Assembly: GCF_000306235.2 (NCBI RefSeq)
Contig: NZ_AKWZ02000003.1
Location: 372,001-436,000 of the forward strand
Length of the DNA: 64,000 bases
Origin: Leptospira fainei serovar Hurstbridge str. BUT 6
GTDB lineage: Bacteria > Spirochaetota > Leptospiria > Leptospirales > Leptospiraceae
Reading direction: 5' to 3'
Position numbers and translations under genes: made by a program
Shown here: positions 58,432-64,000 of the stretch, one piece after another
Layout of the letters: the number at the start of each line of letters is the position of its first letter
Position numbering within the stretch: the stretch's first letter is position 1
The notes under the pieces: model-generated
What the model saw: the letters and a program-made list of their open reading frames with translations, nothing else
Databases searched by the model: none
Told to the model about the DNA's origin: nothing

Positions 58432-59133
58432 TCATCCAGGGAAGGGCTGCGCGTCTTCTCTGCCTTCTTTTAAAGCGTGCTCCGCCATTTTATGAGCCTC
58501 TTCTCCGAGATATCTCTCTATGATTGCGTGAGAAAGGTAGATAATCGGAGTGATACCGATTGCGATCGCCATTTTATAAACGAAGTTTGTGGAAGAAATG
58601 GAATTCAAGACTCCAAGCTCGTATTGTCCCCAATACGCGACGAAAATTACGACATAAGAATCCAGTAATTGAGAAACGATCGTAGAACCGGTAGCTCGAA
58701 GCCAAATAAACCTGTTTTTAGTTTTTTTACGAATTAGGTGAAAGATTTGTATGTCGATTAGCTGTCCGATAAGATAGGCGATCACTGATCCGGCGATCAC
58801 CTGTCCAGTATTCGTGAAAACTACATGAAAGGAATGATCGTCCACCGGTGAATTCCCGACCGCCGGAATATTCATATCGATCTGGAGAAGAAAATAGGCA
58901 AGGACGATCATCAACATCCCAACAATCGTCAAATAGCGAACTCCTCGTCTCCCATAATATTCGTTCAAGAGGTCCGTTACGATAAATGTGACCGGAAACG
59001 GGATCACTCCAATAGTCATCGTAAATCCTAACGCTTGGATCCACTTTGATCCAGTCACCTCCGCCATCAGAAGAAAGGTAAGGAACAAGGCGCTGAGAAC
59101 AAAGAAAAGTTTAAAAGGCCTATGGAATTGCAT
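58432..59133 (-). CDS. queuosine precursor transporter (VUT/YhhQ family)
   Basis: Integral inner-membrane protein of 233 aa with about six helices. It shows the YhhQ/DUF165 pattern: IPFPVTFIVTDLLNEYYGRR, GNSPVDDHSFHVVFTN, VIAYLIGQLIDIQIFH and the charged WLRATGSTIVSQLLDSYVVI with its conserved Asp. Members import preQ1 or preQ0 for queuosine in tRNA. No preQ1 riboswitch was recognised in the leader (59134-59190). The start is ATG 59133. It faces away from the GH18 gene. Confidence 0.88.
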   Translation of the reverse strand: MQFHRPFKLFFVLSALFLTFLLMAEVTGSKWIQALGFTMTIGVIPFPVTFIVTDLLNEYYGRRGVRYLTIVGMLMIVLAYFLLQIDMNIPAVGNSPVDDHSFHVVFTNTGQVIAGSVIAYLIGQLIDIQIFHLIRKKTKNRFIWLRATGSTIVSQLLDSYVVIFVAYWGQYELGVLNSISSTNFVYKMAIAIGITPIIYLSHAIIERYLGEEAHKMAEHALKEGREDAQPFPG

Positions 59134-59285
59134 CGAAGGAAATTTTTTCCGATTTTGCTAGTTGTCAATCAAAGAAAGGCGCTTTGCCGCACAAAGATTT
59201 GACATCTGAACGTACAAAGAATCATTGGAAGGCAGTCGGTGCTTTACTTTTTGCCTCCGCGATTCGATATATACATAGAGCTCAA

Positions 59286-60899
59286 ATGAAATCTTACGAA
59301 GAAGAAACCACACCCGAGGAACTGAGTCGTCCTGTTCCTTATTATCCTCCTAAAAGAACTCCCGTTTGGCAAACTGCGTTTGTCAGTGTTGCCTGGCTCT
59401 GTCTTTCGGGGGTTTCTTTCTATTTAGGGCTGCAGGCTCTAAAAGCCAAGGGATCCGGGCAGGACATTCCTAAATCCGCGCTAACTTCGGAGAATTCTCC
59501 AATACAATTGGCCAATCCGAGTTTGAAATCTCCCGTTGGACCGAGCGCATGGGAATCCTTGGGTAAATGGTGGAATTCCACCGATTTTTTCCCGACAGAG
59601 GCTTCTAACGCGGAAGCTCAGAATTCGGATGGGAAACCGGCATTACCTCTAAACGACGATGATGTTTCTTTTCGCGCTTCCACTTGGTTTTCAGATTATG
59701 AAGCGATGAAAAAGACCGTTCATTTATATAACGAAATTCATCCTTTTATCTACGGGTTTAAGGGGAGAGAAACCAATAACGGAGATTTGTACTCGCTTTG
59801 GGGGACTTCCCAAAAGCATGCCCGAGTGGCGGAACTTCGTACTCTAAATCCTAGAGTGAAAATCATTCCGACGATTTTTCGCTGGGAAAATAAGAACGAG
59901 AAAATTTCCGAGAATATCGGCCTCAACGGTCGGAGCGATATTCGCGATAAACATATTCAGAATATATTGTACGAAGTGGATACGTACGGTTTTGACGGGA
60001 TCGATATCGATTACGAAGGAATGTCCTGCGAGAAGAAGGAAAAATTCGAAGAATTTATCGTTCTGTTATCGAATGAAATTCATAAAAGAGGAAAAATTCT
60101 TTCCGTTGCCGTACACCCGAAGACTGCAGCTAAAAAGAGCGGTCTGAAAGCCTGTAAAGGTCTGAAAGAGAAAATTAAGATGGATTTCGCCGAGAATTGG
60201 CGAGGACCGATGACGCACGATTATGCGTTCCTCGCGCAACATGCCGACCGAATTAAAGTAATGGCATACGAGCTTCATCCCCGTAAATATAGAAATCCGG
60301 GCCCAGGCCCGCAAGCTCCCAACGTTTGGATTCGTAATATCATCGAGTACGCAAAAGAAAGAGTGCCGTCCAAGAAACTTTATATGGCGATTCCGACATA
60401 CGGATATGATTGGGCTTTGAATTGTAACGCCAAAATAAAATCGGTTTACTGGTCCGATGCTTTAAAGCGTCAGCAACTAGGAGTCACTCATCAACCTACG
60501 AATATAGATCGGGTGATGGCGGCTAATAAAAATTCGGGAACTTGGACGAATCTCTCAAAATTCAGCTGGGTGCACGAAGGAAAAACATACGAAGATCCGA
60601 GTATCTGGTATAAATCGGAAGGTTGCGATAGAGTCGCGTTCTTTATGAACCGTAAAGCTTTTGAAGAAAAAATGACTCTATTACGTTCTTATGATATCGG
60701 CGGATTTTCTTTCTGGCAACTTTTATCGGATAACGATCCCGGCATAAGCACCTATTTGGAATTATTAGTAACCAATAAACTTCCTCCGGTACCTAAAGTC
60801 CAAACCAAACCTAAGAATCCGGAAGTTAAGCAGTCTCCACCGGACGAAGCACAGGATCAGGAAGAAGCGAAAAATACCCAGGAACTTGTCAAAAAGTAA
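59286..60899 (+). CDS. membrane-anchored glycosyl hydrolase family 18 protein
   Basis: A 537-aa protein with a short cytoplasmic N-terminus, one membrane helix (TAFVSVAWLCLSGVSFYLGLQ) near residues 30-50, a Pro/Ser-rich linker to ~135 and a GH18 barrel. The catalytic motif DGIDIDYE spans 237-244, the DxxDxDxE signature with Glu244 as acid. KRGKILSVAVHPK and DYAFLAQHADRIKVMAYELHP are further barrel strands. The closest known style is the YaaH/SleL group of peptidoglycan or chitin hydrolases. The C-terminal ~30 residues are low complexity. ATG 59286 is chosen over TTG 59184; it overlaps tsaC by 14 bases. Confidence 0.88.
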   Translation: MKSYEEETTPEELSRPVPYYPPKRTPVWQTAFVSVAWLCLSGVSFYLGLQALKAKGSGQDIPKSALTSENSPIQLANPSLKSPVGPSAWESLGKWWNSTDFFPTEASNAEAQNSDGKPALPLNDDDVSFRASTWFSDYEAMKKTVHLYNEIHPFIYGFKGRETNNGDLYSLWGTSQKHARVAELRTLNPRVKIIPTIFRWENKNEKISENIGLNGRSDIRDKHIQNILYEVDTYGFDGIDIDYEGMSCEKKEKFEEFIVLLSNEIHKRGKILSVAVHPKTAAKKSGLKACKGLKEKIKMDFAENWRGPMTHDYAFLAQHADRIKVMAYELHPRKYRNPGPGPQAPNVWIRNIIEYAKERVPSKKLYMAIPTYGYDWALNCNAKIKSVYWSDALKRQQLGVTHQPTNIDRVMAANKNSGTWTNLSKFSWVHEGKTYEDPSIWYKSEGCDRVAFFMNRKAFEEKMTLLRSYDIGGFSFWQLLSDNDPGISTYLELLVTNKLPPVPKVQTKPKNPEVKQSPPDEAQDQEEAKNTQELVKK

Positions 60900-61836
60900 A
60901 TACACGGCTTTTACAAACGATCCTTCCTTGGCGGCAGACGTTCTTCGCCAGGGAGGGATCGTTCTGTTTCCCACCGAAACAGTCTATGGATTAGGAGCAG
61001 ATTCACGCAATCTTTCCGCCTGCCTAGCGATCTACAAAATTAAAAATCGTCCCGTCGACAATCCTCTCATCGTTCATCTTGCGAACCCGGAACAGATTTC
61101 AGAGATTGCCGAAGTCACTCAAGATGCATATCGAATCATCCAGGAATTTATGCCGGGACCGATTACGATTATTTTGCGAAAAAAAGATGCGTCCGTTTAT
61201 TCGACAGGTTTAAGTACGATCGCAGTGCGAGTTCCTTCCCATAAATTGTGTGCGGAAATGCTAGCTGCTTTCGGTGGACCGGTTTCTGCTCCTTCCGCAA
61301 ATCTTTCCGGAAGTCCTTCCATCACACGATATGAGGATGCCGTGGCGGAGTTTGACGGACTAGTGGATTTGATTCTGCAGGGGGAGGAACCGACGATCGG
61401 TTTGGAATCGACAGTCGTTGATCTTTCGGGAGATTCGCCTAGATTGCTTCGTCCAGGCTTGTACGGTGTCGAAGAACTTCGTCGAATTTTACCGGATCTT
61501 GTTTCGGTAGACGTCTCTTTAACGGAGACTCGACCGGTTAGTCCCGGGCTAAAATATAAACATTATGCGCCCGAATGCGAAGTTTATTTTGTTCAATCGA
61601 TTCCTAAGCCTGAACGTAATTCGGCGGCGATCGGTATAGGAATAAACACCGAAGGGTGGGCTTTTGCGGTTCGGGTGAACGATAACCTTGGGTATATGAG
61701 AGAGCTTTATTCCTTTTTCCGGGATTGCGATAAGAAAGGAATTCGCAAGGCCTATTGCTTTCCTCCCGCAAACGGAGCAGGGCAAGAAGCTCTTTTGAAT
61801 CGAATTAAAAAAGCGTCCGAAGGTTCCCGAAATTAG
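60886..61836 (+). CDS. tsaC: L-threonylcarbamoyladenylate synthase (Sua5/YwlC type)
   Basis: Makes threonylcarbamoyl-AMP for the essential t6A modification of ANN-decoding tRNAs. The N-terminal YrdC domain has GGIVLFPTETVYGLGAD, KNRPVDNPLIVHL and GGPVSAPSANLSGSPS, with the TsaC/Sua5 fold throughout. At 316 aa it carries the extra Sua5 C-terminal domain after ~210 (GLKYKHYAPECEVYF). The start is TTG 60886, inside the last codons of the GH18 gene with AGGA closely upstream. It ends four bases inside the convergent sppA frame. Confidence 0.93.
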   Translation: MSKSKYTAFTNDPSLAADVLRQGGIVLFPTETVYGLGADSRNLSACLAIYKIKNRPVDNPLIVHLANPEQISEIAEVTQDAYRIIQEFMPGPITIILRKKDASVYSTGLSTIAVRVPSHKLCAEMLAAFGGPVSAPSANLSGSPSITRYEDAVAEFDGLVDLILQGEEPTIGLESTVVDLSGDSPRLLRPGLYGVEELRRILPDLVSVDVSLTETRPVSPGLKYKHYAPECEVYFVQSIPKPERNSAAIGIGINTEGWAFAVRVNDNLGYMRELYSFFRDCDKKGIRKAYCFPPANGAGQEALLNRIKKASEGSRN

Positions 61837-63557
61837 TTCCGGGAAATTTCCGATGCGGTCTCCGAAAAAAATAGTATTTCCTGCTTCTTCAAAAGTTTTT
61901 TAGATTCGGTCGGCAAGCCGAAATGATCGAGAGCCGTAAAAGAAAGACTCGGTTTCATTTCCTGGATTAGATCCTTCCATGTGTAAGTGCCCGGCAAATA
62001 TCTCACATCCACTTTAGAAAGATTTAATTTTTCTTTGATCCGTTCCAGCAGCTCTAAAAAGGATGAACAGGAATCTAAGAATCCCGCTTTCAAGAAGGTC
62101 TGACCTAAAAAGATTCTTCCTTCTCCCCATTTTGATTCCAATTCGGCATTCGTAGTTTTTCGAGCTTCCGTGACTCGTGAATAGAATAAATCCCTGGATC
62201 GGGAAACTTCTTTTTTCAAGAATGCGGAGGATTTCGCTCCCAATTTTCCATATTCCGAAAGTATATCTCGGTACGGATAGAATGAGATTCGTTCCTTTTT
62301 AATTCCGAGTTTATTATACAATCCTTTCAGATCGAATCGAAGCATCACTGCACCTATCGAGCCTACCACGGAATAAGGGGTCGCATGAATTTCCTCGGTT
62401 CCACAGGCTAGATAGTAACCGCCGGAAGCCGCGACATTTAGCACGTACGTAAACACCGGTTTTTTTTCGGCGAGCTTTCGAATTTCACGATAGAGTAGTT
62501 CGGACACCAGCGCCGAACCACCGGGAGAGTTCATTTCCAAAACGACCGCACCTACTTTAGGATCGTCTTTGAGTTCTTTTAATAAACTTTGATAATAACG
62601 ATACGATACCTGTCTGGAACGGAACTCCTCCTCTCGACCTAGATCGGGCAGTATGTTTCCCTGGATCGGTAAAATCGCGAGGATCGGAAGCGATTTAGAG
62701 ACTATATTGAATTGCTGCAATCTCGAATATAGACGAAGCCCTTTAGCGGTAAATCGTCTATAATTGGGAGTTCCCGATTTCTCCGCTTCTTCCTCCCTTA
62801 TGTATCCTTCGTATAAGTAATTGTCCTGGAATTCGTCCTCTTCCAGCAAATCGGTCAGAAATTTTACCTTATGCAAGGCTTCCGAACTAATGATGGGTTC
62901 TTCGAGAACGGATAAAGGAAGTCCGGATGTTTCTAAAAACGCTTTCTTCAGAAATTCATTTTGATCTTTTAATAAGTTTTCCAAGTTCTTTTTAGCAGGC
63001 GCTGAAAAGGAGGATCGTTGGAAGGTTTCACCAAAAGATTTGAAGGCGCCGCTTGCGTATGTTTCCACTCCTACGCCAGCTTTCTTTGCAGTCTCCCCGA
63101 AGAAATAGGGTTCTGCGGAAGGAAGGGTCGGAAAAAACTCGGAGGCCGAACTTGCGTATCTCTCTTTACAGTAGGAGAGGAGCAATAACGACTTTGTCCC
63201 GCCTCCTAAAGAAAATCCGGCGGTCACGATTCCTTTCTCATTCAAAGCTTGAATCGATTTACATAGATTCCAGGCCTCTCCGAAACCGTATTCGGGAGCT
63301 TCGAAGAGAAAGGAAACTTTCTTTAGTCCCGGAACCAATGAGAGGGTGCGCAATCCTAAGAGGAAATCGATAAAGAACGGGCTTTCATCCTTAGACACCA
63401 ACATTCTTACAAAAAGAGATTTTCTCTCGTAGGAAAAGGTTGAAGGAACTTCGAGAAAGAAATGATCTCCTTTACGAAACCGATAAATCAGCATTCTCCA
63501 GAATTGTAACAAAATGCGGAAGGGTAGAAAAATCAGTGAAACGATCGTGCGAAGCAT
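61833..63557 (-). CDS. sppA: signal peptide peptidase SppA (S49 family, long form)
   Basis: Membrane-bound serine protease of 574 aa that digests cleaved signal peptides. It starts with a hydrophobic segment (MLRTIVSLIFLPFRILLQFW), followed by the two-half SppA layout. The catalytic-Ser region is TPYSVVGSIGAVMLRFD; SPGGSALVSELLYREIRK and AASGGYYLACGTEEI are S49 core motifs. E. coli SppA is 618 aa, so the length fits the 67K type. ATG 63557 is chosen because AAAGGA lies seven bases upstream; TTG 63563 is the alternative. It converges with tsaC by a 4-base overlap. Confidence 0.9.
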   Translation of the reverse strand: MLRTIVSLIFLPFRILLQFWRMLIYRFRKGDHFFLEVPSTFSYERKSLFVRMLVSKDESPFFIDFLLGLRTLSLVPGLKKVSFLFEAPEYGFGEAWNLCKSIQALNEKGIVTAGFSLGGGTKSLLLLSYCKERYASSASEFFPTLPSAEPYFFGETAKKAGVGVETYASGAFKSFGETFQRSSFSAPAKKNLENLLKDQNEFLKKAFLETSGLPLSVLEEPIISSEALHKVKFLTDLLEEDEFQDNYLYEGYIREEEAEKSGTPNYRRFTAKGLRLYSRLQQFNIVSKSLPILAILPIQGNILPDLGREEEFRSRQVSYRYYQSLLKELKDDPKVGAVVLEMNSPGGSALVSELLYREIRKLAEKKPVFTYVLNVAASGGYYLACGTEEIHATPYSVVGSIGAVMLRFDLKGLYNKLGIKKERISFYPYRDILSEYGKLGAKSSAFLKKEVSRSRDLFYSRVTEARKTTNAELESKWGEGRIFLGQTFLKAGFLDSCSSFLELLERIKEKLNLSKVDVRYLPGTYTWKDLIQEMKPSLSFTALDHFGLPTESKKLLKKQEILFFSETASEISRN

Positions 63558-63631
63558 GCTCAAATCCTTTTGCCGACCAATGTATTTTTCCCGCGGAGAA
63601 GAGAAAACGGATTTTTAACGAAGGAAAACCG

Positions 63632-63667
63632 CTTTTCAGTCTAAGGAATACTATTTTCTCTGAAAAG
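63632..63667. repeat. inverted repeat upstream of uvrA
   Basis: Perfect 8-base arms CTTTTCAG (63632-63639) and CTGAAAAG (63660-63667) separated by 20 bases lie directly before the uvrA ribosome binding site. Could be an operator or an RNA hairpin; it does not match the TTTG-N5-CAAA LexA pattern. Confidence 0.45.
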
Positions 63668-63682
63668 TAAGAGGGTACGAAT

Positions 63683-64000
63683 TTGGATCATATTCGGATA
63701 CGCGGTGCGAGAGAGCATAACCTAAAAAACGTCAATTTGGACATTCCAAGGGATAAGCTCGTCGTCGTAACAGGATTATCCGGATCAGGCAAATCGTCTC
63801 TCGCCTTCGATACGATTTACGCGGAAGGTCAAAGACGATACGTAGAAAGTTTATCTTCCTATGCTAGACAATTTCTAGGTCAGATGGAAAAACCGGATCT
63901 CGACTTGATCGAAGGTTTATCGCCGGCGATCTCTATCGAGCAAAAGACCACTCATCGTAATCCCAGATCAACGGTCGGAACCGTAACCGAAATATACGAT
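63683..64000 (+). CDS. uvrA: excinuclease ABC subunit A, 5' part
   Basis: Damage-recognition ATPase of nucleotide-excision repair; only the first 106 codons are inside the window. The frame from TTG 63683 starts [19 protein letters not shown], the UvrA N-terminus, and continues to Walker [15 protein letters not shown] at residues 31-44, then [19 protein letters not shown] and [11 protein letters not shown], all diagnostic for UvrA. The ribosome binding site GAGGG is seven bases before the TTG. The gene runs off the right edge with no disruption visible, so completeness cannot be judged. uvrC lies 47 kb upstream. Confidence 0.95.
   Translation, partial: MDHIRIRGAREHNLKNVNLDIPRDKLVVVTGLSGSGKSSLAFDTIYAEGQRRYVESLSSYARQFLGQMEKPDLDLIEGLSPAISIEQKTTHRNPRSTVGTVTEIYD

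Noticed and set aside
59134..59190. Possible preQ1 riboswitch before the queuosine-precursor transporter
   Set aside because: The minus-strand leader is short and lacks the preQ1-I stem and A-rich tail.

Overview
The window is chromosomal DNA that most resembles Leptospira (Spirochaetes). Protein families, spirochaete-style signal peptides and lipoboxes, frequent TTG/GTG starts, short intergenic gaps and a TTTG-N5-CAAA SOS box upstream of recA all point that way. Moderate base composition would suit a saprophytic or intermediate clade better than L. interrogans, but the species is an inference I could not check. No tRNA, rRNA, IS element, prophage or CRISPR array was seen.

Layout. 1-9.5 kb: serB, mutS-trpF, the laccase-domain purine nucleosidase pgeF, then a minus-strand operon phosphohexomutase-argD-leuB-response regulator. 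9.5-13 kb: a small membrane protein, an aminotransferase, a large hypothetical gene overlapping it tail to tail, and a LOG-family protein. 13.2-16.9 kb: a compact plus-strand run rpmB-nth-thioesterase-ArfB-like release factor-uvrC. 16.9-22.3 kb: a tightly coupled three-gene envelope operon (exported protein with lamin-tail-like segments, predicted outer-membrane barrel, phospholipase D-like lipoprotein), the best candidate here for an undescribed system. 22.3-26.7 kb: envelope polysaccharide genes (O-antigen-ligase-like, GT4, GT9, DUF4254). 26.9-33.5 kb: a cyclic-nucleotide-domain patatin, then argC-acyl-CoA ligase-nucleosidase, then recA with a clear terminator and a LexA-type operator. 33.7-38.3 kb: two hypotheticals, a HIT protein whose best start is CTG, and tldD-tldE. 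38.4-48.4 kb: bacterial alpha-2-macroglobulin plus penicillin-binding protein 1C, followed by a MoxR ATPase/VWA pair. 48.4-53.6 kb: YceI with a histidine-rich membrane protein, then slyD-UvrD-like helicase-SprT-like metalloprotease, and a small hypothetical. 54-58 kb: 2,4-dienoyl-CoA reductase, leuA and a VOC-fold protein. 58.4-64 kb: queuosine-precursor transporter, membrane-anchored GH18 protein, tsaC/sua5, sppA and the 5' end of uvrA.

Themes. DNA repair is dense: mutS, nth, uvrC, recA, a UvrD-like helicase, a SprT-like protease and uvrA. Leucine (leuA, leuB), arginine (argC, argD), serine (serB) and tryptophan (trpF) synthesis genes are scattered, as is common in Leptospira. The rest is mainly envelope biology. 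Many starts were moved downstream of the longest reading frame because the ribosome binding site, signal peptide or stop/start coupling favoured them; these choices are stated for each gene.
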